DNA from: Myrmaecium sp. VS I D KN 1 | Taxonomy: Eukaryota; Ascomycota; Dothideomycetes; Valsariales; Valsariaceae | Assembly (NCBI GenBank): GCA_019775845.1 | Contig: JADQAV010000007.1 | Coordinates: 310,390 to 374,389, forward strand | Length of the DNA: 64,000 bases | Reading direction: 5' to 3' | In this document: positions 11,271 to 21,798 of the stretch, piece by piece | Layout of the letters: each line of letters begins with the position of its first letter | Position numbering within the stretch: position 1 is the first letter of the stretch | Notes under the pieces: model-generated | Database searches by the model: none | The model's input: the letters and a program-made list of their open reading frames with translations, nothing else | What the model was told of the DNA's origin: nothing | Made by a program: the position numbers and the translations under genes

Positions 11271-13228
11271 ATGGCCGACGGACCTCGTCTTAAGGGCTTC
11301 TGCATCCTGCTGAGGAACCTCTGCTTGGCAGCCGCAGTCTACGCACTGATTTTTGGTGTGGTACAAATATCTCGGAATCCGTCAGTCGCCGCTAAGGGCA
11401 AGCTGGGCATACCGGCGTTCCTAGACAAAACCGGTCCTACGGAATTGATCGAGGCTACCAAGACCGGAGTAAAAGTCAAGTTTGCCAGCTCCTCGAAGAC
11501 GGTCACGATCAACCCTCACGCCAATGTTTTCAACCGTCCAGTAAGCGCAGTGAAGCTGAACGATGCTTACTTGGGCTCGCGGCCCCATGTTGACACCGAG
11601 GCCAACCTCCATATGCTGGTCGAAGAGTGCAGGGGAACCTATAATGGGATCGAGAAGATGAGAAACGTTTACGAATGCCTTCAATTTCTGGCCAATGATG
11701 AAAGCAGATATTACTTTCTTCCGGAAAAAGGCAATCGCGCCAGCGAGCAGGATCCGCGCGAGGCCGAATACAATGATGCTGACGGTCATGGCAACACTCT
11801 CGAGCGGTATCCCGCAGTGGAGGAGGCTATCCCGCCCTCCAAGGACTCCATAGGCACCTGCCCGGGGCCGATCATTCTCTTCCACACCTATTGGACGGGT
11901 CCTGCTACGTGGCGTGTGGAGGCCTTCATCAAGAGCTATCTGCATACGCAGAACTTGGCCTGCTCGCGATTGTGGATCTGGCTAGACAGTGATCGCAACC
12001 CCAATGCTGTGGAGGATATGCTGACTCGCGATGCACTGTTTGCACGTTTTCTTCCGCTCGTGGAGCGCGGGGACATCACTCTCAAAGCCTGGAAATTCCC
12101 TTCGCGAATCCCCATCCCGAAGGAAGAGGAGGGAAGCGACATTGTCTATTACAAGAACCCCGGCAAGCCAAACTCCAAAGGGGAGAAGGCCGTTGCTGAG
12201 GGTATCATTGAGGACAAGGATGGCCAGCAGTGGATCCAGCTCACCCCAAAGCAGATGACGTTCCTCCCCGTGGCTGTATCCGATGCGATGCGCTTTATCG
12301 TTCTTCACATCCACGGTGGCTCCTATTATGACATGGACGTCCTCATGCTCAGGGATATGCGTCCTCTCTTGTTGCCAAAGGAGCACTCTTTTGCTGAGCG
12401 CTGGGCTGCCCACCCCCACCCCGGTGATTATAACACCGCGATAATGTCCTTGACGGCTAATTCCAGCCTGTCGTCCTATCTTCTAAGGGGTGGCGTGCGC
12501 ATGGGGCTGAATTTCCACCCCAGAGTAATTGGTCGCATGGCATGGAAAGACGGACGAGACCAGGAGTTCCTGATGCTTGAGACTGCTGCGTTCGACCCTA
12601 TCTGGACGGAATTCAACTGGGACCGCGAAGGTCGATGCACAGTCCCTTGCCTTCGCGACTACAGTGCTGCGTTCAAGGGCAAAGCTGGCGCGCTCAAGGA
12701 CGAGTGGGAAAGCTATGATGGAAAGCCACTCGAGCTGGTGGACCTGTCCAGAGCATCGAAGGATGCCTCCGATCTCCGTCTTCGCAGCGCCTCCAATACA
12801 ACCTCCAATGCGAGGGATGACGTCCCTGCTTCTGCTGCCGCGCAGAAGGGTGGCGCACCTGACATCCCCGACTCTTTCGTGGCAACTCATGATGAAGAGG
12901 CCGAGCTCCGCAAGGCAGGTGCTGTCGCTGATTACCGTCTTGAGGAGGATAAGTTCCCGCCGAACAACCGCACGCTGGAGAACTTCTTCCGTGGTGCTTG
13001 GACGTATCACATCCACAACCAGGTATGTCAATCTGTGCTACTTGAACTTCGTCTATAGGAAACTAACTCGCCATGTAGTGGCTCAAGCACCCGGAACCCT
13101 CGTCCTGGATCAGCGTCCTGGAGCATGCGCATGACGGCTTTTTCGCCGGTGAGCGCACCAACATGTACGGCGAAAAGTGGAACGGACCACCGGTCATGCC
13201 CTACAATTACTGGCCGGAGTTTGTGTGA
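11271..13228 (+). CDS. type II membrane glycosyltransferase with DxD motif (GT32-like)
   Basis: Two exons (11271-13022 and 13079-13228) give 633 residues. ATG 11271 lies in the context CACCATGG. A single hydrophobic segment (about residues 9-31, FCILLRNLCLAAAVYALIFG) acts as a signal anchor, giving a Golgi or ER type II topology. The luminal domain shows ILFHTYWTGPATWRVEAF, then SDAMRFIVLHIHGGSYYDMD, the hallmark of sugar transferases with a DxD motif (Asp354 and Asp356), which bind the metal and nucleotide sugar. The C-terminal exon supplies HNQWLKHPEP and a final PYNYWPEFV. Relatives include Och1- and Sur1-type mannosyltransferases. The acceptor cannot be told from sequence; glycolipid or N-glycan mannosylation is the family expectation. 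Three pairs of Asn-X-Ser/Thr sites suggest the protein is itself glycosylated. Confidence 0.82.
13023..13078 (+). other. intron of the GT32-like gene
   Basis: 56 nt, donor GTATGT and acceptor CATGTAG, phase 0, joining HNQ to WLKHPEP. An alternative AG at 13057-13058 would not keep the conserved reading frame. Confidence 0.85.
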
Positions 13229-14480
13229 ACTCTCGCTTCAGTCATGTGCATCCCGCCTACGTTTCCCTCTTTTGAAAGCCTTGTTGTTGTTGTTGTACCC
13301 GCAATACGGCACCTTTGATGATTCTCGAGAACTTTTTGCGATTTGCAATCCCTAGACGGGTTCACGGGGCGCCGGCGTAACATTTAATTGTCTGGTTTTT
13401 TTATCCCCTGCTCTTTCGTCCTTTCCCTGTCCGCAAGCCAGCACTGCATTCCTCCAAAATTTTCTGCAAGATTGATGTCGTTTTTTTGTTTTCTTTTTTC
13501 GCGCATGCATGTCACCGCCTTTTCTCTGTTCTTTTCCCACGCCATGCACGTCGCTTTTCGCATGGACGCCTTTCGTTTCCCCCGTTTCGGAGTACCGGTC
13601 ACACGTGGTGTGGAAGTGTTCTTGTTGTTTGGGTGTGAGAGGAGTTGATTTCTTTCTTTCTTTCTTTCTTTCTTTCTTTCCTTCCTTCCTTTCCCTTTAC
13701 ATATTTAGTTTCCACACTTGTTCCTTCGTTGTAAATGTCGATAGCTTGGAAAAAGAAACCTAAGGGCGGGTGGGTGTATATACATGCGCGCGCACGGCGT
13801 GTATATGTGCAGGAGGAGAGCCACCGAACTGTAGGATACCATTCGATACATAGTCTTTTTTTACCACCATTGGAGGGGGAAGATAAGGTGTAAAGTAAGA
13901 AAGAAGAAAATGATGATATTATTCCACGTTGTTCATGTGAAGGCATTGTACCTTGATGACGGAATTGCGCCTGTTTTAACCCCTCAAGGAAATACAGTGA
14001 TATGGGTGCTGCCCTTGAGGGTCCATATCACAATCGCCCTGGGTAATCATGTGGACTTTGGCAACGCTAGTCCTGAATGAAGTGTGGATATGATCGATGG
14101 CCTTTTAATGGAAAAAATGAGAAAAAAAAAGACCCCCAAAAGGCTCGTCTGCCACCCCACTCGAGCTATATCACATCACACAGGCGGACATTGGACTCGA
14201 AGAAGGCCCGAGAAGGAGACATTTATTGTTCGTCACGAATGCCGTCGTCATGGATACATAACTATGCTAAGAAGGATACGCTGCCACCGGGTAGATGCTT
14301 AGTTTCCTTACCACCACCACGAATTGCCCTGATACTACATCAACATGGTATATACAGCCTTTCTCGTTTCTGACTGAGAAGAACCCAGAGGGCGGTCTCT
14401 CCTCAGGAACCGCCGTCCACTCCTTCTGATCGACCTTCCGATATAATAAGTTCATAGACCCATCTTCAGATCTACGGTCC
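13229..14480. other. convergent 3' intergenic region with microsatellite
   Basis: 1.25 kb between the stops of the GT32-like gene (+) and VPS27 (-). It is T-rich on the plus strand up to about 13730 and contains a TTTC microsatellite (13649-13692). No coding sequence was recognised. Confidence 0.5.
13649..13692 (+). repeat. (TTTC)n microsatellite grading into TTCC
   Basis: About eight tandem TTTC units followed by TTCC units, in the 3' flank of the GT32-like gene. Confidence 0.95.
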
Positions 14481-16854
14481 TTATAACTCAATCAGCGCCT
14501 CCTCGACCTTGGGTTGCTGCGGTGCTTGCTGGGGAGCGGATGGGAAAGCTTCCGCTCCATATGCAGGAAAGCCGGGAGGCTGTTGCCATGGGTTAGGAGG
14601 CGGCAGTCCGTGTTGCGGTGACAGTGGCTGCTGGACCTGTTGCTGTGAAGCTGGGTTTTGCGTCTGCCAATTCGGCGTTTGGGGGTATGGAGGTTGAGAA
14701 CGTTGTTCGGATGGCGACATGGGCGCTGTTTGGACCCCCGAAGATGGGCCATGCTGATGATACATTTGTGGTGGTTCTGTTTGAGGCGGAGCGGAGGGTT
14801 GAGGTTCCGAGGCAGGTACTTGTGGTTTCGATTGCTCGCCATAGTAGTAAGCGGCTGCGGAGTCTTCTGAGGGAATGATCGGCTGGGACGGTGTGTATTG
14901 AGAAGGTAGTTGGCTAGGACGGTGAGATTCTGGTGAGCTGCTGGATGCGGGGGGTTGCTGCTGTTGATAGGCCGCATTCGGCGGCGGTTGCTGTGAGCCA
15001 GGGGTTTGGCCACCATAAGAAGGGAGCGAAGGGTATGGTTGTTCGGGTTGTTGCGGCGCTGCATACGCAGTGGTGTACGAAGGAGGCATTGACGACTGCT
15101 TCTCATATTGGCCATAGGCTGGTGTCGGTTGTGCACCAACGAAACCATACGTCGGCTGTGGACGTGCGTAGGTGTCTGGTGGTGCTGGACTGCCTGTATA
15201 GAAGCTCTCTGCGCCGGACGGTCCCTCCATTCCTGGCTGGATGCTCGGATATAAAGTGGATGTCGGACGCTGGAAACCGTAGGCAGAAGCGTGCGGGCTG
15301 TAAGTGCTGGAGAGACGCTCCTCAAGCATACGATCATAATATCGGACCACAGTTGCAAGCTTTGCATGGAGATCCAGCAGTGTGTCTGCGCATATTAGTT
15401 ACCGTTTAGAGTATCAATTTAGGAATGACTGACCATGTTTGCTCATGGTTTCCCCATACGTTCTGGCCAGCTTTGGCCGAAGCTTTCCTATGCTTTCGTA
15501 AAGTTCCTGGATCTGAGGCTCACGAAGTATGGTTCCAGGAGGTTGGTGTTGCAAACGTTCTACTAATGTAGCGAAGAGGTGTATATTCTCAGCCTCGACA
15601 GGTGTAAGTTCATAATCGGTCTTCGGCGGCAAGACACTGCCATTCGTCGTTGTTTGTTGCTTGAAGGCCGCCGCGTGTTTTTTCTTCTGTTCTTCCATAT
15701 CTGCCAGAGAAGCAGCAATAGCAGCCTTCAATTCCGGGTCATCATCGTCATCCGGTTGCGGTGCTGTCTTGGCACTGGTGGGTTGGTGAGACTTGGCTTG
15801 TTGAAGCTGAGATTGCGGGATATATCCAGCCCCAGCAGGCGCTTTCGCTTCCTCCAAACTCATCTCCAGCGCTCTCTTTAGGTCCGCGTCAAACGTATCT
15901 TCTACACGCGCATCTCGAGGTTGCACTGAGCCCTGGTATAACGTCTTAGACGACTTAGAAGCGTCGAATCCCTTCGGGACAGGAGTAGATCTCGATTTAT
16001 CCGTCAACTTGACATAGCAGCCATCGTCTACCCGGACGGGCTGCATGATGCCGAGGTGAGGTAAAGGAAGCGACTTGCTGGAGCAAGCGCCACAGAACAC
16101 GTTTCCGCAGTTCCGGCAATGATGCTTGCGATTCGTGAACGTAAAAGCGGTGCGGCAGCGCATGCAGACATCGGAGTCGGTCCATTCCGGAGGCTGCTGT
16201 TGAGTCAGTTGTTTACTTCCTGCAGAACTAGCCAGGTGATTCCTTACCGCGCTACTGTCGAACATACTGCTCGCGACCTCGACCTTGGGGGGGAAATGGA
16301 AGCCATCCCTTTGCAGCTCTTTGTATACTTCGTTGATATAAACCAGATTGCTCCGGCCTTCAGTAGCGGTTGCCCAGGACTGAATGAGGTCCAGAATCTT
16401 GGTCTTAACGGCTGGGTCGGGCGTGGCCGCTCCATGTGCTCTGAGGATAGATGTGAGGTTGTCCATAAACTCCCGTGAGGCGATCTCATTCATGAAGTGG
16501 GTACCCCCATTCTTGACACAGGTATCCGTGAGCTACACGCGCGGATCGTCAGAGTAATCTATAACCGATACAGCCTCACGACGGGTTGCTTACGGTCAGT
16601 GCTGCGAGCTGCACGTTCGGGTTGCTATGCCCGATACGCCGCTTGAGGGAGCGCATGGCCTCCTTGGGCTGTACTGTCTTGGATCTAATGATGTCCGATA
16701 TCTCGAGGTTCAAAGCTATGTCTTCCCTGCGCGTTGTCAGCGGCGTCCTCCGGTGACCGTTATGGTCTGTCTTCACTACGTACAGGCTGGAGGAGGTAGC
16801 ACGCTCGACCTGCTCGTCGAGCGCGCTGTTCGAGGACGCAAACCAGCCCGCCAT
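14481..16854 (-). CDS. VPS27: Vps27, ESCRT-0 subunit (VHS-FYVE-UIM)
   Basis: Four exons (16854-16784, 16726-16594, 16532-15434, 15385-14481) give 735 residues in frame. In order: VHS domain (~8-145; [34 protein letters not shown]), FYVE zinc finger (~185-245) with all signature parts (WTDSDVC, RKHHCR, RVDDGC), two ubiquitin-interacting motifs ([15 protein letters not shown] ~282-296; [18 protein letters not shown] ~332-348), a helical region (~385-475) for pairing with Hse1, and a Gln/Pro-rich tail with PSAP motifs suited to binding Vps23/Tsg101. The protein ends in LIEL, a clathrin box as in yeast Vps27. Vps27 binds PI3P on endosomes and gathers ubiquitylated cargo for multivesicular bodies. 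It is divergent from DOA4, which acts later in the same route. Confidence 0.97.
15386..15433 (-). other. VPS27 intron 3
   Basis: 48 nt, donor GTCAGT and acceptor GCGCAG, phase 1, joining SKH to [10 protein letters not shown]. Confidence 0.9.
16533..16593 (-). other. VPS27 intron 2
   Basis: 61 nt, donor GTAAGC and acceptor GTGTAG, phase 0, within the VHS domain between AALT and LTDTC. Confidence 0.9.
16727..16783 (-). other. VPS27 intron 1
   Basis: 57 nt, donor GTACGT and acceptor CGCAG; the split Leu codon CT|G rebuilds the conserved TSSSLEDIALNL. Confidence 0.92.
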
Positions 16855-17520
16855 GCTGGTAACCCGGTGCGCGGTATTTGCTCGAAGCGGCGGTCTCTGG
16901 AGTACAGTCGAGGGAGCTGGCTACGCAGAGAAGCGGGTGGCGCGGCGGCGGTGGAGAGGCAGCAGTTGAAGCAAGACAGCAAGAACGGCAGTTCGTACGG
17001 TGGTGAGTGGTGGAGAGGCGGCGATGCCAGTGCAGGCTGTGATAGCTCAAGTTATTACTAGTAGAGTGGTCGGGAGTGTTGCTGGAGCTTACCTTAGGCA
17101 GCTGGCATTGGAGGGACGGCCTTGGCTCGATCGATGCCCGCCCGCCCGCACGGCTGCGTCACCGCCACACTTGGGCAGCGCGTACCCTGGACACTGCCTG
17201 GAGTACGACCGACCTCCGGAGCCTCGACGTCGCCGCCATCTCATTCCAATAATAAATCCAGCAAGCCCACCGCAATCGTCACAGTTACACATTCACGCCC
17301 AGCACGACGCAACCGTAAACACTTCCGGTGTGATCCAGATACTCTCTTCTTGTCCGGACTGTGCCAGCATCCCGCACGTCGCCACCGGCCCTCCTCTCAG
17401 CTCTCCCATAAACGCAGGCCTGCGATTACTCCGCTCGTAGCTCGAACCTCCGCGACCAGGAATACGCTGTCGAAATCTGCCGGAGCAGACCATGTACGCG
17501 ACAAGCTTCCAGTGGCAGAT
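16855..17520. promoter_or_regulatory. shared divergent promoter of VPS27 and DOA4
   Basis: 666 bp between the two start codons. Both genes serve the multivesicular-body pathway, so this is a candidate bidirectional promoter. An in-frame upstream ATG for DOA4 exists at 17134; the residues it would add have no family character, so the region is treated as non-coding. No specific factor site could be assigned with confidence. Confidence 0.6.
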
Positions 17521-20500
17521 ATGAGCGCAGCTGCTCCGCCTCCGCCTTCTCGACCTCCGCCCGGCGCGCCTGTGGGCGGCTACGATAGTCGAACAGCTGG
17601 TGCTGGTGCTAGCCAGTCTCGGGGAGGCGACATGTCTGGACAGAGCGGCAGACGTGCGCTACCTCACATCAATGACCTTAGAGCCAAGGCGGAAGAAAGG
17701 GTTCACCAGTTGTTCTCGGAATCCAGACATGCGCCGGTATGGCCATCCTGCCATCTGCCAAATCCTGCTGAGCACTTGCTGATTTGACAAAGATCTCCCA
17801 CCTCCTGGAAGCCGCTACACGAGCATCTACCGCTTCGAAGGCATATGCGGATTTCCGGCGCCCAGATGCAGCTTACGTTGAATTTTTAGTAGCTTCCGAC
17901 CTAGTCCTCAACTACATTCCAAATCATAAGGACTTCACCACCCTCAAGGCTGGGGAAATACCGCATATAACCAAATCATACAATGAATTGGTCCGGGTAG
18001 GTTCTCAAGCATGGACATAGGACTAGAATGTCCAGCTGACTTCGCGGCCAGTATATACGAACCGAACAAGACCGATTCGACAGCATCAAGGACATCATCT
18101 CTAACGAGAACAAAAGAAGCGGCATTGCCGCTCGGACCGGGCGAGGATCAGACACACCTGGCTCGCGGCCGAGTAGTGCTGGCCAACAGGCGGGAACAGG
18201 AAGACCCACAGCCAGAAATCCCCGGTACTCTATGCCCCCAAGTCCATTGCCACGAACGGATCGCGACAGTCTTAGGCCTACTTCGCGAAGCTCAGTAGAC
18301 CTTCCGCCCAGCCTCATCCCAGGCAAAACTGCGCCTGCAGGCGCTCCTGATTCGCCGCGGCGTCGCCCTCTTGTGAACAGCAAGCCTCCGGGGCTTCAGG
18401 GTCGAGCCGTCGAGGCCGATAGCGGTTCTCACGATGGATCAGCCAATTCTGTAGACATCCTAGCACAGCGCTTCGCTCGCCTGAGGCCCAATGGGTCACA
18501 GAATGGACTGGCTAATGGATTCGCAACGGACGTCACTGTAGACCCGCCGGCATCTTTGCCGCCAGTCTCGGACCTGACGGTCAAAATGCCTTCCCCAACC
18601 GACTATATTGCTCCAGCCCCTCGACCTCTAGGCCCTAGGAGTATGCCAAACGCGCCAACTGGGCCTCCTCATCCCCCAAAGCTACCGCTCAATACTAGTA
18701 TTCCTCCTTCGCTCCCGAAAGCACCCAGTCCTACATATAGCCCCGCGCGCAACCTTTCCACACCTGTGGGTATCGAGCAGCCACGGTCTACGGCCCGAAG
18801 CATGGTAGGCAGCGGAGGAAGAAACGCTTCTCCACATGCTTCAAATGGCACCAATGACTCCTACTTTCCGACAAATGCGTCCACTCCTTCCAAAGCCGTG
18901 CGTCGGAAATCAGTCCATCTCCCCAGGGAATTCCAGATCAATGCCGAAAAACTTTTCGACTATCTGAAAATGTATAACATCCTGCTCATCGACGTGCGAA
19001 GCCGGTCAGAATTCGACGAAGGCCACATCTGGAGCCAGCGGATCATGTGTATTGATCCTAACTTCATTAGAGAAGGTATGTCGGCGGAAGAGTTGCAAGA
19101 TTCGCTCGTACTCTCGCCGGATGAGGAGCAGACATGGTTCAGCCAGAGAGACCAATTCGACCTGATCGTTTATTACGACCAATCCACGCCTTCTACCGAC
19201 TTCATGAATAAGACCCAGAGGACGGCAGCGGAGAGCGCTCTGAAGTATCTGCATGATGCACTCTATGAACTCAACATAGAAAAGCCCTTGCAGAGGCCGC
19301 CGATCCTTCTTATGGGAGGGCTTAATGCCTGGATAGATTTGCTTGGCCAGCAGTCCTTATACATGTCTGCAGCTGCATCTTCGCGAAAGGTCGGCCGTCC
19401 TATACAGAGGGTACCCGTCCCCAGCAATCAATCTAGAATCAATCTTCAGAGACGCCGACTTCGAGAGTATAATCCCATGGATGCGGAAGAGGAAAGGAAG
19501 TGGCGCGAGCAAACACGGAGCGAACGAGTAGCATTGGAGCAGCGGTCGGCTTCAGAAGATTTCATTAATGGCCACGGTCCTGAGTTGCCACAGATCTATC
19601 GCACGACAGAGGACTTTTTACGAAGATATCCCGATCCAGCCACGATCGAACAGGAGTCCATGGTATTGCCACCTCAGCGTTCTCATGTTCCTGCAACTTA
19701 TCAAGCTCCTTCCGTGCCCGCGGTACCGTCGCGGCCGCCGCCTTCTGTTCCTCGAGTCAGTTACAGCGGGGTCCATGAGCGTGATCACCCTCGATATGGT
19801 TCCCAAGACCGTGGGGCACAGCTTCCAGCATACGTGCCCCCACGAAGTCACCCCCAAAACCGTATGCCGAAGACCGGCCTGATAAACTTCGGGGTCACAT
19901 GCTATATGAACTCGACTATCCAGTGTCTGAGTGCCACGCTGCCCATGACGCGGATATTCCGCGAGAATCGTTACCTGAATCTTGTTCAGCGCGATAATTG
20001 GAAGGGCTCCAAGGGACTGATGTCCGAAGTCTACGCGACACTAATCCAGAGTTTGTGGCAGGGAGATGTAGGCGCGTGTCGACCGACCTCGTTCAGAAGA
20101 CTGTGCGGTAGACTCAACAAAGAGTGGGGGATCGACCAACAGCAGGATGCGAAGGAGTTCCTCGAATTCCTTCTGGATATCCTGCATGAGGACCTGAACA
20201 CCCAGTGGGCGCGGTCACCGCTGAAGGAGCTCACGGAAAAGGAAGAAGCTGCACGGGAAAGTCTTCCGAAGCCGCTAGCAGCTTACTTTGAATGGGGGCG
20301 CTACACCCACCGGGAAAAGTCCATCATTAGTGATCTCTTCGCCGGTCAGCACGCCTCACGACTTCGCTGCACCGCCTGCCACTTTACCTCCACCACCTAC
20401 GAAGCGTTCTTCAGCATCAGCGTCGAGATACCCCGGGACCGGCCGGCCGATCTTCGCGACTGCCTTCGCAGCTACTGCGCCGAGGAGCGTCTCTCCGGCG

Positions 20501-21012
20501 ATGAGGTGTGGAAATGCCCGAACTGCAAGAAGGAGCGCGAGGCCACCAAGAAGATCACCATCACCCGCGCCCCTCAGTTCCTCATCGTGCACTTCAAGCG
20601 CTTCTCAGCCGGGCACCAGGAGCGGGCGCGCAAAGTCCGCACCCCGATCGAGTTCCCCCTCGACGGCCTCAACCTCGAACCGTACATGATGCCCCCGCTG
20701 ACGGCGCCGGAGGAAGACTTCGTCGCCCGGCGCAACGGCCCGGACCTGCTCCAGCGCGTCAAGGCCGACCCGGCGATGCGGCCGCCGTACGTCTACCACG
20801 CCTACGGCGTCATCCGCCACCTCGGCGCCACCCTCGGCAGCGGCCACTACGTCAGCCTGGTCAAGGACCCGGCCCGCGGCTGCTGGCTCCAGTTCAACGA
20901 CGACAAGGTGACCGAGTTCGACCCGCACGCGCTCCGCGGCGCGGATCGCCTGCAGAACGAGCAGGCGTACATCGTCTTCTTTGAGCGCGAGGGCGTGCAC
21001 AGCGCGTTCTGA
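17521..21012 (+). CDS. DOA4: Doa4-type ubiquitin carboxyl-terminal hydrolase (rhodanese + USP)
   Basis: Three exons (17521-17736, 17793-17996, 18052-21012) give 1126 residues. The N-terminal helical region (ALPHINDLRAKAEERV ... FRRPDAAYVEFLVASDLVL, about 40-150) resembles the MIT-like part that ties Doa4/USP8 proteins to ESCRT-III. A rhodanese-like domain follows (~435-580; NILLIDVRSRSEFDEGHI), then a long Pro-rich linker and the USP domain from ~748. The Cys box is NFGVTCYMNSTIQCL (Cys757) and the His box SGHYVSLV (His1072), with a CxxC pair (RCTAC, KCPNC) for zinc. Doa4 recovers ubiquitin from cargo at late endosomes before inward budding. Base composition changes within the gene: from about 20340 the third codon positions are almost all G or C. 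Convergent with the CUE/Smr gene. Confidence 0.95.
17737..17792 (+). other. DOA4 intron 1
   Basis: 56 nt, donor GTATGG and acceptor CAAAG, phase 0, joining SRHAP to ISHLLEAAT. Confidence 0.85.
17997..18051 (+). other. DOA4 intron 2
   Basis: 55 nt, donor GTAGGT and acceptor GGCCAG, phase 0, joining YNELVR to YIRTEQDRFDSIKDII. Confidence 0.87.
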
Positions 21013-21798
21013 TCCGCTCCCCGCATGTACGCATCGGGATGTTGTCAGGGAAGGTTACATGGTTGCCCGGCGAGCGAGAACGGGCCTTGGTGGCACATTC
21101 GGACTCTTGTGTCGTCCTTTATCGTTCAGTGCGCATGGAGAGAGAGAGGGGTTCGGCGGATTGCATATCACCACGGCGTTTTTGACCGGCTTCATTTGTT
21201 CACGTGTCAAGGTTTGGTATTGTGCTGTGGGGCGAGGGGGAGAAACTGGGAAGTGCTGTTGTACTTGAGAAAGGACCGTCACTGTCCTCTCTTGTTTCTG
21301 TCTTGAGAATCGTGTATATCAACCTAGCGGTACATGTCTGTTTTTCGCGTCCTATCTTCTCCGCGCCCCCCTCCCGTCTTTTGCTTCGTCCTTGTTCTAT
21401 GCCCATCTGTATTCAGTCATTGTTGGTTGGGTGTCCGTTTGTTTTCTTCTCCATGTTCTGTCTGCCACCGTAGATTTTAGAACCGCTATATATCCAAGAC
21501 TTTTCGAGGCCGGAGACGGTGCTGAAGATGAATGTCGTTCTACATACAATGCTAAATCGGATCCGGTGACATGATTCTAATAGCTGCCTTTCCCAATTTT
21601 TTGAGACAAAAACAAATTGATCGTGAAGATACATCCCCAAAAGGCAACCGAAATAACACCAACGAACCATTATCGTTACGCGCCCTTCGCTCTCAATGCA
21701 CCAATCGAGATCTAGAGATCTAATAAGAAAGATAACAACAAGAAGAGGGAACATTCCATCGCCGCCACATACCAAACACCTAACCAAGCATCTTCACT
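21013..21798. other. convergent 3' intergenic region (DOA4 / CUE-Smr)
   Basis: About 790 bp between converging stops. The GC-rich coding composition falls away here to ordinary AT-rich intergenic DNA, especially after 21480. Nothing else was recognised. Confidence 0.5.

Noticed and set aside
17134-17520. N-terminal extension of DOA4 from an in-frame upstream ATG
   Set aside because: The added 129 residues are Arg/Pro/Ser-rich without family similarity, and the start at 17521 fits the usual N-terminus.
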